A stretch of DNA of 64,000 nucleotides from Iris pallida. Taxonomy: Eukaryota > Streptophyta > Magnoliopsida > Asparagales > Iridaceae. Where the stretch lies: NCBI GenBank assembly GCA_029216955.1, contig JANAVB010023997.1, forward strand, positions 1,459,694 to 1,523,693. Direction: 5' to 3'. The notes beneath the pieces are model-generated. The model did not search any database. It saw only the letters and a program-made list of their open reading frames with translations, and was not told the DNA's origin. A program made the position numbers and the translations under genes. The stretch's first letter is position 1, and the number at the start of each line of letters is the position of its first letter. This document shows, in pieces, positions 49,175 through 61,140 of this stretch.

Positions 49175-50536
49175 ATGGTGGAGACACGATCACATCGCTC
49201 TGGTACAGTAGCCGCTGTAGAGGGGTCTGCCACCTCTCACCTTCAGCAGCCAGCCCCTGGTACCGCAGCCCCAGTCATGCCAGCTGGGGTGGATGTTTCA
49301 GCAGCTTTCGGAGATCCATCAGCTGGGGTGGGTGTTCCACTAGCTGGGAGGCAGAGTCCGGTGCTTCCCGAGATCCTTCTACCGTAGCAGCCTCCACCTG
49401 CGGGGATGGTAGATGATGCTCATCTATTTTCTTTTGTGGAGAGGATTCTGGCGTCTCACCAGCAGCAGCAGCAGTAGCAGACTGTCGATTATCGTCAGGG
49501 GATTGACGAGGCCCACCAGCTGGTTCGTGCTACAGTAGAGATGGTGACTGCTCGGGGGGAGCAGCAGCAGCCTTACCAGAAGGAGAAGGATATCCAGGAC
49601 TTTCAGAAGATGCATCCTAGAGAGTTCTTGGGCACTGAGGGCATCCATTATGCAGACGATTGGATAGAGCACATCGAGGAGATATTCCGACTGGCGGAGA
49701 TACCAGCTCGACTTCATATCGAGGCGGCGGGCAGTCAGATGTAGGACTTAGCCCGTGCGTGGTACCAGACAGATCCCAGGGTGGGAGTTGAGGGCCAGAC
49801 TTGGGCCCAGTTTAAGGAGCTGTTTAAGGAGCAGTTCTTTTCTGATGTGGCCTTGGGAGGCATAGAGGTACAGTTTGAGAGCCTGGTTCAAGGAAACCAG
49901 TCAGTAGCTGAGTACGCCGGGGAGTTTTGCCGGTTGGCTCAGTTCATTGATGACTTGACTGAGAATACGAAGGCGAGGAAGTTCCGTCGAGGCTTGATTA
50001 GGGAGGTTCGGTCGCTGACTAAGAGCGAGCGGAACGCTACCTATGCGGAGATATTTTCTGGGGCTATGGCAGCGGAAGACGAGCTGGGGTTGAAGTTGAA
50101 GAGGGGTCAGGACTCCCAGGGTGGTAGCAGTAGCGGAGGTCAGGCCAAGAGGCCTCACGTGCAGATACTGCAGGCACAGGAACCAGTGAGAGTGCAGCAG
50201 GCACAGCATCAGCATAGAGGACAGGACCGCAAGGTGCCGACTTGTGCCTACTGCAGGAAGGCAGGGCATGTTTGGGAGTCTTGTAGGAGGAGGCTAAAGG
50301 TTTGTCTATTTTGTTGGTCTGGTGCTCACAAGATGATAGATTTTCCCGCTGCACCTCCTTATGAGGGAGCTAGGCCACCTGTAGCTCAGCACCAGAGGGG
50401 TAGAGCTTTTGTGATGGCGGTCGAGGAGACCGACGCTGCAGGTGATGGGTTAGCAGGTTTGTCCTTCTCATTCTTCCTTTCCACTTTCCTGTGTGATTCC
50501 CTTAGTACCTGCCAGGATATTGTTTGTGATTGCTAG
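49175..50536 (+). pseudogene. gag of C interior 2, full length with three in-frame stops
   Basis: A single frame from ATG 49175 to the stop after 50536, about 453 codons, broken by TAG at 49385, one in the CAG run near 49472, and one after GSQM near 49742. The first and third look like Gln codons with a C-to-T change. The domain order is as in copy 1, plus the segment deleted there (LARAWYQTDPR, TWAQFKELFKEQFF). Knuckle 1, CAYCRKAGHVWESC, is intact. Knuckle 2 reads CLFCWSGAHKMIDF: it keeps the His lost in copy 1 but has lost the last Cys. This copy best shows the original gene length. Confidence 0.92.
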
Positions 50537-50673
50537 ATAGTGTAGCTACCCTGTACGAGAATGTGGAATCACGACCAGTAAGATTTTGTTTGCATGATTA
50601 TATCTTGACCTTGATTATTTGGGTTTGACCTAGAAGGGTGCGATCATTTTAATTTCGAGGACGAAATTTTTCT

Positions 50674-50688
50674 AAGGGGGGATAGGAT
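50674..50688 (+). promoter_or_regulatory. Polypurine tract of C interior 2
   Basis: AAGGGGGGATAGGAT immediately before LTR 3, one base longer than in interior 1. Confidence 0.85.
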
Positions 50689-53600
50689 TGTAACACCCAG
50701 TTTTCCAGGTGAGGGTATTTTTGAAATTTTGTAATTATAATAATTATTGTTAATATTTAATTCACATTATAATTTTTGATGATTTTTAATAATTTTTAAA
50801 ACTATTTAAAAACTGCCTTGAGTCATAACTTGTGATTTTGATGTGTTGACAGTGAAACTCTAGTGACTGCATGGCCTAGAGCCTAACCATGTCATTAGTA
50901 TGTTTAATTATCATTTTTAGCCTAGGGGTATTTTGGTCATTTTGACTTTTTGAATTATTTAATGATTTATTGAATTAGTGATTTCTAGTTTGGGCTTTGA
51001 CTTATAGAGACTTGTAGACTAGTCTAGAACCTAACCCTAGCTATTGTAACCCTAGACTAACTTAGGTTAATCTACTTTTAGTCATTAGAGACTAATTTTG
51101 GAATAGGAGGATTAGTTTGAGTGAAATCATTTCACGATTTATGGTTTAATGAAATGACTTATGATTTCATGACTCAATGACTTATGACTTGGCCCATGGC
51201 CCATAACTAGAAGCCCTAACCCTAACCAAATCCTAAATGACCAGCCACATAGGGATTCCCACCCTATTTAAACACTTATTCATTAGGGTTGCCTCTTTTT
51301 ATCATTCCAACACTTGGAAAAAAGAGAGGTATTCTTTCCCCCTTCCAAAAATCCCCATAAATCCATTTTAATTCCTTTTTAATCCTAGTCTTTTGCAATA
51401 GGTTCTAATTTCTGTATATTTTATAATTCTGGAGGTTAATCTCAGCTTTGGGCTCATTTGGAGCATTTGGCCATCAAGAGGAACACCCCCCATTTGGAGC
51501 CTTTTCTTGCATTTGCACCTATAGGTAAAAATCCTCAAATTGATTTAAATTGCTGTTTTCTTTGCATTTAGGGCTAGATCTAGGAGTCCCCTAGCTGTCG
51601 CTGGAATTTGGGCACAATTAGTGTCAGTTTCGTGTCCGTATCGGACACGTATCCATTTGATAGGCTAGGTGTTCGATAGAATGCCCCTTAGGAATTTATT
51701 TTCGATTTTTGAAAATGTAATTACATGGATTGGTAGATCTTAGTATGTACATTAAATTTTGTGAAGGGTATTAGGTATTTTTGTGTCGTTTCGTGTCTGT
51801 TTTTCGTGTTGGACACGCTGTGCACACACGTACACAGTGTCCTGCTACTCGGGCTGGTTTTTTCCCTGTGTAGGACACGTAGACATGCCATTTTTGGCGA
51901 GGATGATGGGGCATAGACTGACATCATCCTCCCAAAAGATGGGGCCCTATGGTTCAGTGTGCGAGGAGAAATCCTCCTCCCACTGGCCGTACTGGCCGCG
52001 CGCGCGCGCTGTGCACGCGTGGGATTCGACCACTGACACGGCTCTAAAGCCGACACGACACGCACCTAGGACACTGTGCAGGGGCATACACGTGTAGCCC
52101 TATAGGTGGCGAACACGTGGGCACAATCACGAGTCGTGTCGTGCCCCGTGTCATGCGCGGGACATGCGTGCATGCGTGCACGACGCAGCGCACTGTCTGT
52201 GCACATGTGCGTGTCTGTGTGTGTTTGGACACGCTCGTGTCCACTTGGTGGGACACGAATGACACTTGGGACACGGGTACGAGTGGTGAATGGGTTACCA
52301 ACCATTTATTGGTCATTTTAGCACGATTTTGGTGTTCAATTTCGAATTTCCTGTTTTTACTGATACCATGTTTTCCTTCTGAAATTCCTGAATTAAATTC
52401 TTAATAACCCAATTTTAATTGATTTTATTGTCCTCAATTGATTCACACATGTGTAATAGGACTTTCTAGGTTGGTTTTTCATATTAGTTTTGGTTTTGCA
52501 CTTGATAACGGGATTTTCGAAGGTGGAATGATATGCAATGCTTTGACTGAAACATACTCCTGTTTTCCAAATTTCTGGAAATTGAATTCCATTTTTACTG
52601 ATAATTGATGTTAATTTGCCATGATAGATTCAATCACCAGTGTGTTAGTTGCTGTCAATGTGGGGTTTCGGGTTATGGTTGAATTTTGGGTTCAAATTGT
52701 ATGGGATGGATGAGTAGTTTACTGGACTGACAGTTAACTGTCACTGGGTTAATTGAATTCCTGAGGATAAACACAATACCTAAGATACAAATCTGGACAC
52801 TGTGACCCACACACACGTATATCACATATACACCACACATGGCTAACTAAACACACATTTTCCTTTTGGCATTCTGTTAGTGTCTTTCACACACACCCCC
52901 ATTGTTCCAGTCACACCCTCTATTATCTCCCTGTTACACAGGTCTTCATGAGCACACACACACACTGAGTTCACCCACTCCACACACACACCAAACTGAT
53001 TTTTTTTTTGCACACACACACTGAGATTCATTTTACTGAATGTTAAATGCTTAAATTGCCATGATTAAATGACATTGTATTAGTTATTGATTGATTCATA
53101 TGGTTGTGTTGGGATAGGTAATGGGAGTTCGAAAGTGGATGGTTGTTTAAAACTGTCCTTGACTTTCTTTTCCCTTTAAAAACTGGACATAATGTTTCAT
53201 TTCCCTGTTAATTCCTAGGTATGTATATGGTTCACTGGTTTTTAGATTATATGTTGATTGCCCATTCCTCACATGTATCTACACTCTTCTTTAACCTATA
53301 ACCTGTCCTAAATAGCCTCAAACCAGCCCCATGTTTCACCATGGTACAGCCCTACACACACATTGATATATACATCTAGCCTACATTCATGTATCCCACA
53401 ATAGTGTATCACAAGTGCACTCACACACACAAATTGTATGCCACACACATTGATACATTATACTGTCTTCTATGTAAACACACACTCTTTTGTCATGTGC
53501 ATTTACACCCTCACATGAACACCTAGACTTACAAACACATGTGACCCTCTTCAAATCTACCATGACACTATGTACATTTCCCCCTCTCTATCTCACTATA

Positions 53601-55391
53601 TGTATATATAAATATATTATCTAAATGCTTGATATAATAATGTAGTCTATATATATATGTGTATGATAACTATATTAACTTAGTATAATATACATGATGT
53701 GTGAATGTGTAATTAGCCTATGGCTCTAGCCTATGTTCATGGCATGAATGCCCAGTCAATGTGTGTTGATGACTTGTATAGCCTAGGTTGGTTTGTAATT
53801 GTGCTGGATTGCTAGTCTAGGCTTGGTTAGGCCTAGTGAGACTTGACTAGATTAAGATTGACCTAGTTTGACTATTGTAGCTAATTTGGGTTGACTTAGA
53901 GTTGACTTGGACCTAGTTTGATCTAGACAGTTGACCAGGTTTGACTTAGAGTTGACTTTGATCTAGATTGACCTAGATTCATGTAGTATGCATCGTAGTG
54001 CATCTTATTACTATTCTGGACTCGTTGTGACTTGTACTATTCTATAGGAGACAGACACCACTCCCCGGACAGTATATATTCTCCAGATTCATCGGATACA
54101 GGCGAGTACATTCTATGATAGTTCTCTCATTTATTTGTCAATTACTGTACTTCAGTTCTAGATAGTTTTATGTGATTCTTACAACACGTATGGATATTTC
54201 TTGATTCATGTATGCGACACACATACCATTAGTCTGGCCTCTATTTCTCGAATCACTACTGGCATCATCTTCTGGAACCACTACTGGAACCACCTACTGG
54301 AATCACCCTGGAATCTTTTGCTAGTATCATTATGTTTGGCTGGACTCATTTCGATTTTTTGGGTCGTTTTCTGGATTCACTTGTACTTGCTGGGCGGGGA
54401 AATATTGGAATAGGCATGTGAACATACCCAAATACTGAAATCACTCCCTTGGAATTATACTAGAATGATAGCCATCTCACACCCGGCCAGGTGTGTGATG
54501 TGCCGTATTACCTACAGCCGTTCACATGTCGATCCCGATATTTCAAAACACACTGTTAGAGTATAGGCTGGACTCACCCTGAAACCTTTGATCACCAACT
54601 GGACTCACCTCATACCGGACTCATCATGTACTGGAATCACCTGGTATCAGATTTATGTTGTCTGGATTTACTTGGGTTTTGCACTTGTTTATATTTACAT
54701 ACTGGACTTATATCATGTTGCTCTAGTTCAGCTAGTTTCTATTTACAGTCCTTATTGCTATGTTTCTTCTTTTGTTTTTACTTACCTTACTTTTCTTGCA
54801 TCTTAACTGTTTCTCTATACCATCACCTGTATATAAACTGCCATATTCATCAATAAAACTGTTTATAACTGATTTATAGTTCTCTGTCATTTAATTGGGA
54901 TTTCTTGATGAGTTGTACTCGTTCCTGTCCTGACTGGACCTGTTGAAAATTTTACAGATGATTGTCCTGAGGACACATGCCCTACATTTTACTGAGGAGA
55001 TGGCTTAGCTACCTATGGCTCCGACAATCAGGAGTGATCGGGAGTTCAGTTAGTCTGTCTTGTTTTAGTTTTCCTGTTTAGATCTGGAGTTGTATATAGA
55101 AGTTTTGAGACTTGTGTAGTATTTGAGATTTGTTGAGAGTTGTTATTATTTTAGTAGTTGTTCTTCTATTCTTAGTTAATTCTTCTGTGTTTATCTTATC
55201 GTGCTTAGACTGTGATTGAGTTCAATATCTTATGCTTGTCCTCCGTTCGGAGTTGATCATGATGAGTATATTATAATTGTGTGAGTTGCTGGTTAGATAG
55301 TAACCTAGGACAGCGCTCTACCGCCGACACTGCGGCGTAGGCTGGGCGTCGTTACGTACTCGTACCCTCAGAGTGGGTACGGGTCATGACA
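50689..55391 (+). repeat. Complex C LTR 3
   Basis: Starts TGTAACACCCAGTTTTCC and ends GGGTACGGGTCATGACA. 4703 bp, collinear with LTR 1. It contains a TATA box at 51265-51272, the GACACG block at 51780-52290 and ACAGGCGAGTA at 54098-54108. There are no genes. Confidence 0.95.
51265..51272 (+). promoter_or_regulatory. TATA box of C (LTR 3)
   Basis: TATTTAAA at the position equivalent to LTR 1 and LTR 2. Confidence 0.5.
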
Positions 55392-55555
55392 ACACGAAAC
55401 CCCGATTTCAACTCGGGAGCCTACCCACAAAATCTAAATCACATAATCTAAGTCTCATCCAATTTTGGACGCGTTCCGACATTCGGAACTCAATTTCACC
55501 CTTTCACCAAATCTGATTCACTCACAACCCTCTCTAATTTGATTTCCTACATTCC

Positions 55556-55805
55556 TACACTACTACTCTTCTTTCCCTTCTCCTTCTCCTTATCCTTATT
55601 CTTTTCCTCATTCCTATTCCTTTCATTCTTCTCGTTCTTTTCCTTCTTCCTATTCTTTTCTTTCTTCTCATTCTTTCATTCTTTTCCTTCTTCTTATTCT
55701 TTTCCTTCTTCTTATTCTTATTCTCTTTATTCTTCTTCTTATTCTTCTTCTTATTTTTCTTCTCCTTATTCTTCTTCTTATTCTTCTTCTTATTCTTCTT
55801 CTCAT
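55556..55805. repeat. Polypyrimidine TTC/CTT tract
   Basis: About 250 bp almost free of purines apart from scattered A: TTCTTCTTATTCTTCTTC-type units. Open frames rich in Ser/Phe or Arg here are by-products. Confidence 0.9.
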
Positions 55806-55945
55806 TCTACTGCTGCTCCTACTCTTGCTATCTGCTGCTGCTGCTAATGCTAAATGCTGCTGCTGCTGTGCTGCATTTTGCTGCTGCTGCTGTGAAGTTG
55901 GGGGATAGCAGCTCACACCCCCCCAACAGCAGCTGCTGCTGCCAC
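55806..55945. repeat. CTG/CAG trinucleotide repeats with stem-loop potential
   Basis: Runs of CTGCTGCTG, then GTTGGGGG...CCCCCCAAC as short inverted arms, and CAGCAGCTGCTGCTG after them. A transcript of either strand could fold into a hairpin. Confidence 0.8.
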
Positions 55946-55974
55946 TTCTTATTCTCTTCATTCCCCTCCCCCTC

Positions 55975-56964
<990 letters not shown>

Positions 56965-57622
56965 CTCTCTAAAAGGAAAACCCCTAATAAATCCTAAAAC
57001 TAGGTTTTAGGGAAACCTAAAAAATCTATGGTCATTGTGTAGAGAATGGTCTCCTCTACATTTATTGTGAAGGAGTAAATGAAATAAAGGAATTAATGAG
57101 GGTTAAATGAGCTTACCTATATGTTGTTCTTCTTGAAGGAGAAACTCCAAAAGGAAGAAAGAAATGAAGAGAGAGAGAGGTTGCTTAGGAGTGAAGGAAA
57201 GAGGAGGGGGAGTGGCCTATACTTGGCCGGCCATGGGGGGGTTTAATGGGTTTGGGTGGAGACCCATTAGGCCCCCAACCCATTAGACTTGGTTTGGTTT
57301 GATTTGGGTTTGGTTTGGTTCGGTTCGGTTTGGTTCAACTTCTGAATGACTAGTTAAACCTCTAAAATGACTAATTAAGCCATGGAAGTATGGTTTATGG
57401 TTTTTTAGCCTAGTTAGGATGGCATGTGGGCCAAGCCCAGCTAGTATGTGGGTTCCACTAGTGTCCAGACTACCCGGGTCTCCAACTTAAGTCCAAATTG
57501 GATAAAATTCAAACCCAATCAACCAAATCCCTAAAAATCCTATAAAATCAAATAAAATTCCCAAAAATTATAAAACTTGGAAAATGATGAAAATACCTCT
57601 AATTCGAAAACTGGGGGTGACA

Positions 57623-57640
57623 AATCTACCCTTCTTAAAA
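57623..57640 (-). promoter_or_regulatory. Polypurine tract of A
   Basis: Minus strand TTAAGAAGGGTAGATT directly before the LTR start TGTCACCCCC, preceded by AATTTCGAGGACGAAATTTT. The context is the same as in C. Confidence 0.8.
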
Positions 57641-57708
57641 AAATTTCGTCCTCGAAATTGAATGAGAACTAACACAGCAACATGAATAGAACAAGAAAAA
57701 AATTTACC

Positions 57709-58129
57709 TCAAGGCTTGAAGAGATATGGGAATCGCTCCCGTATGTCGTCCTCTCTCTCCAAGGTAGACTCACCTGGAGATTGGTGCCTCCATGCAACGT
57801 GAACCAAGGGAATGACCTGGTTCCGGAGCACCTTCTCTCTTCAGTTCAAGATCTCAATCGGCTTCTCTGGATAGCTGAGTGTCGGTCCCACCTCGATCTC
57901 GGAGTGGTCCAAGACGTGACTGGGATCTGCCATGTGCCGTCTCAGCTGTGACACGTGGAACACGCTGTGCACTCCCTCTAGTGCGGGCGGTAACTCCAGT
58001 CGGTAAGCCACTGCACCGACCCTGCCCAAGATACGAAAAGGTCCGATGTATCGTGAACTAAGCTTCCCGCCGCCACCAAAAGAATCGTGCCACGCGTCGG
58101 AGAAATCCGCAGAAACACAAGATCACAAC
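57709..58129 (-). pseudogene. A: integrase C-terminal (GPF/Y-type) module and chromodomain, decayed
   Basis: The minus strand reads LVFLRISPTRG, then LSSRYIGPFRILGRVGAVAY (GPF/Y-type module), HSVFHVSQLRRH and YPEKPIEILN. After an in-frame TGA (57841-57843) come REKVLRNQVIPLVHVAW and EDDIRERFPYLFKP, ending at TGA 57709-57711. The last part is the chromodomain tail of Tekay/Del-like chromoviruses, which is thought to guide integration to heterochromatin. There is one frame change near 58100 and the stop noted. Confidence 0.85.
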
Positions 58130-58209
58130 CTAGAACAAAAGACAAGACTTAAAGTTTGATCTAAAACAATCACAATCAGACTCAAATACTAGAAAAATCT
58201 AAACTATAC
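58130..58209 (-). other. Candidate 80-nt intron in A integrase
   Basis: On the minus strand, coding ending LEFE is followed by GTATAG, and coding resumes after TCTTTTGTTCTAG with DLVFLRISP. The stretch has several stops and a pyrimidine-rich 3' end. As it stands the junction is 1 nt out of frame, which could be a later deletion. A plain insertion is the alternative. Confidence 0.5.
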
Positions 58210-59085
58210 CTCAAACTCCAATGGCCTCCGGTGGCTATTGGCCCAATGCCGCTGCCTATCCTGCGCCACCCGAAGTCTATCCCTGGTAACCCTGACCTTC
58301 TCTGCAACATCCACAACCATCGCAGGGCCAAGCAAAACCCTCTCGCCGACATCATCCCAAGACAAGGGAGTACGGCACCTCCGTCCGTATAGAGCCTCGA
58401 AAGGTGACATCTCTATACTGGCTTGGTAGCTGTTGTTGTAAGCAAACTCTACCAAGTGAATGTGGTCCTCCCAAGATCCCCGAAGTCCAAGACACAGGTA
58501 CGAAGCATATCCTCGAGGGTCTAAATCGTCCTCTCCGACTGCCCGTCTGTCTGGGGGTGGTATGCGGTACTGAACTTGAGCGATGTGCCCAAGCTAAGCT
58601 GCAAACTCCTCCAGAAGTGGGAAGTGAATCGGCTGTTCCGATCCGAGACTATACTCACTGAAACCCTGTACAATCGGACTATCTGTCGCACATACATCTC
58701 GGCCAACCTCTCCGTAGACAAACCCACCTTGAAAGGCAAAAAGTGGGCCAATTTGGTCAACGATCAATAATAACCCAAATCGTATCCTTCCTCCTGGAGA
58801 GCGCGGAAGCCCAGATATACCATAGTGATATGCTCCTACTTCCACTCAGGAATGGGTAGTGGCTGAAGCAATCCACCGGGTCTCTGCCTCCCGGCTTTTA
58901 CCGGTCGGTACACCAAGCATCTAGAAACGAACTGAGCCACCTCGCGTTTCATGCCATACTACCAAACATGCTGTCTCAAGTCTCTATACATCTTGTTGGC
59001 TCCAGGATGCATAGAGTACTGAGAACGATGCGCCTCCTGAAGAACCTCCTCCTGAAGTCCTCCGTTCGGCACGCACAATCTGGTA
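58210..59085 (-). pseudogene. A: integrase zinc-binding and catalytic core, decayed
   Basis: Would insert the cDNA into the genome. The zinc region reads AHRSQYSMHPGANKMYRDLR, a stop in place of Trp, then FVSRCLVYRPVKAG; the second Cys of HHCC is now Tyr. After PLPIPEWK another Trp codon is a stop. The stretch that should hold the first catalytic Asp (normally MDFxxGLPRS) is deleted and shifted near 58830. The second Asp is present in [11 protein letters not shown], and the Glu in [33 protein letters not shown] and LYGRRCRTPLSW follow. A frameshift separates 58521-58760 from 58210-58455. Confidence 0.9.
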
Positions 59086-59092
59086 CCATGCC

Positions 59093-59800
59093 TCAACGAC
59101 CATCCCCCGCTATAGGGAACTCATCCAACAGTCCTGCCCGGACCTGCTCCCTGATGACCCTCAGAGCCTCATCCTCAAACTGAGCTGTCCTGACTCTGTC
59201 CATCAGCTCTGACTGCACCTGGAGACCCCACATCTGCTCCTCAAACCCAGGAACTATCACCTCTATGCCCAAGCTCTCCAGATCTGCCAGAAGGTGACGA
59301 TCCATCATCAAGCACATGGCTACGGGATACCTGCTCAAAGCATCTGCGACCACGTTGGCCTTCCCCGGATGGTACTGTAAGGATATATCAAAATCCTTCA
59401 TCAGCTCTAACCATCGCCTCTGCCTCATATTCAGCTCCTTCTGGGTAAATACGTACTTCAAGCTCTTGTGGTCAGTATAAATCTCCACATGCTCTCCGTA
59501 CAAATAGTGTTTCCACAGCTTCAAAGCAAATATGACCGCTGCCAACTCCAAATCATGAGTCGGGTAGCTCTTCTCATGTGGTCGTAACTGCCTAGATGCA
59601 TAAGCAATTACCTTTCCATGCTGCTGAAGAACGCAACCCAGACCCTTCTCCGAAGCATCACTGTAGATCGTGAATCCTCCGGACCCAGATGGCAACGTCA
59701 AAATAGGAGCAGATGTCAACCTCGTCTTCAGCTCCTCGAAAGCAGCCTGACACTCATCAGTCCAGACGAACTCCACGTCCTTTCTGGTGAGTCTAGTCAT
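59093..59800 (-). pseudogene. A: RNase H and adjoining linker
   Basis: Removes RNA from the RNA/DNA hybrid during reverse transcription. About 235 codons are open on the minus strand: a RT thumb/connection segment ([20 protein letters not shown]), then RNase H with its four acidic positions in [26 protein letters not shown] and VVADALSR, all present. It is the best-preserved part of A's pol. It is joined to RT by a 1-nt frameshift at about 59800 (FSRIA...MTRLTRKD), so it is not translatable in the original polyprotein. Confidence 0.9.
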
Positions 59801-60690
59801 CGCTCTGCTATTCGAGAGAAGTCCTGCACGAACTTCCTATAGTAGCCTGCCAAACCCAGGAAGCTCTGAATCTCAGCAACTGAACTGGGTGTCGACCAAG
59901 ACTCCACCGCCGCAATCTTCCTCTGATCCACTGAAATCCCATCACCGGATACAACATGGCCCAGGAACTCCACTCGATCCAAGAAGAACTCACACTTCGA
60001 CAGCTTCCCATACAGCTGCTCCCTCCTGAGAGTGTCCAACACAATCCTCAGGTGCTCCTCGTGCTCCTCTAGCATCTTCGAATAGATGAGAATGTCATCG
60101 ACGAAGACCACCACGAACTTGTCAAGGTACTGATGGAATACCTTGTTCATCAAGTTCATGAATACCGTCGGGGCGTTGGTCAACCCAAACGGCATGACGG
60201 TATACTCATACTGGCCATAACAAGTCCGAAATGCAGTCTTCGGAATGTCATTCCGCTTCACCTTCAGCTGATGGTACCCGGTACGTAATTCGATCTTCGA
60301 GAACACCCTCGTACCGCTCAACTGGTCGAACAAGTCATCAATCCTTGGCAAAGGATACTTATTCTTGATAGTAAGGTTGTTGAGCGCCCTGTAATCAATG
60401 CACATACGTACCGTACCATCCTTCTTCGGGATGAAAAGAACTGGCGTGCCCCAAGGTGAAGAACTAGATCGAATAAAGCCCTTGTCCTCCAGCTCGTCGA
60501 CAGGTTTTCTTCAGCTCTGCTAACTCACTGTTGTTGACTCTATAGACGTGCTGTGAGATAGGCTCAGCGCCCGACCCTAGGTCTATAGAGAACTCAACAT
60601 CACGATCTGGCGGCATCCCAGGCAACTCCCTGGGAAAGACATCCAAGAACTCAACAATAAGTGGATGTGGCAACACCGGCCCCGCCAATA
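59797..60690 (-). pseudogene. A: reverse transcriptase, with catalytic Asp changed to Glu
   Basis: The minus strand has an N-terminal segment (EFLDVFPRELPGMPPDRDVEF) and, after a 1-nt frameshift near 60503, an open run to 59797: [75 protein letters not shown] and VEFLGHVVS. The FVDD box is intact. The Asp in motif A (usually FSKIDLRSGYHQ) is Glu (GAA), which should abolish or cripple polymerisation. The gene is homologous to Ty3/gypsy RT throughout. Confidence 0.93.
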
Positions 60691-61140
60691 ACGCTCCGCA
60701 GAATCCATCTCCTGGCTCCGCTGTACCTCGGGCGAACTCAAACTCTGGCTCTCCCGGTGGCCCTAAACAGAATCCTGCCTCCTCTACAGTCTATGCTAGC
60801 ATGGTGCATGCTCAACCAGTCCATACCGAGTACCACATCGTAGCTCGGAAGTGGCATTACAAGCAAACACGTACTCAGCTCCTGGCCTTTCAAAGAAACT
60901 CTCCGCCCTTGCAAACATTATTAACCAGGATGATGCCATTTCTAGTCATAATCTTGCAAGTCCTACTAAGATACTCAGCAATGATATTGTGTCTAAGAGC
61001 AAAAGAAACAGACACAAAACTGTGCGTAGCAGCAGAATCAAACAAGGCTAAAGCAGAAAATGAATCGAGCAGAACAGAACCTGCGACAACATCCGCTATG
61101 GGCTCCATCTCCTCGGCTGTAAGAGCAAAGGCTCTACCCT
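60691..61140 (-). pseudogene. A: aspartic protease region
   Basis: Retropepsin-like segment. The minus strand at 60890-61108 reads ALALFDSAATHSFVSVSFAL. The active-site triad, normally DSG, is DSA here, followed by the usual AT(H/S)SF. The downstream half to 60691 is interrupted by stops and shifts, with only short recognisable pieces. Confidence 0.75.

Larger units (their letters stand above)
48909..50688 (+). other. Complex C interior 2
   Basis: 1780 bp with the same order as interior 1 but without the 166-bp deletion: primer site (48918-48938), gag pseudogene, then the polypurine tract AAGGGGGGATAGGAT (50674-50688). No pol domains are present. Confidence 0.92.
35039..55391 (+). mobile_element. 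Complex C: LTR-interior-LTR-interior-LTR gag-only retrotransposon array
   Basis: Three ~4.7-kb LTRs (35039-39743; 41351-48908, interrupted by D; 50689-55391) alternate with two interiors (39744-41350 and 48909-50688). The flanks are ACACA (35034-35038) and ACACG (55392-55396), one base apart, as expected of a single insertion's duplication with one mutation. There is no duplication at the internal LTR/interior borders. The likely origin is unequal recombination between LTRs of two copies. Both interiors carry only gag, resembling the TR-GAG class of non-autonomous elements. Confidence 0.93.

Noticed and set aside
58238..59183. Plus-strand frames across A's integrase
   Set aside because: Shadows of the minus-strand pol homology, which explains the sequence.
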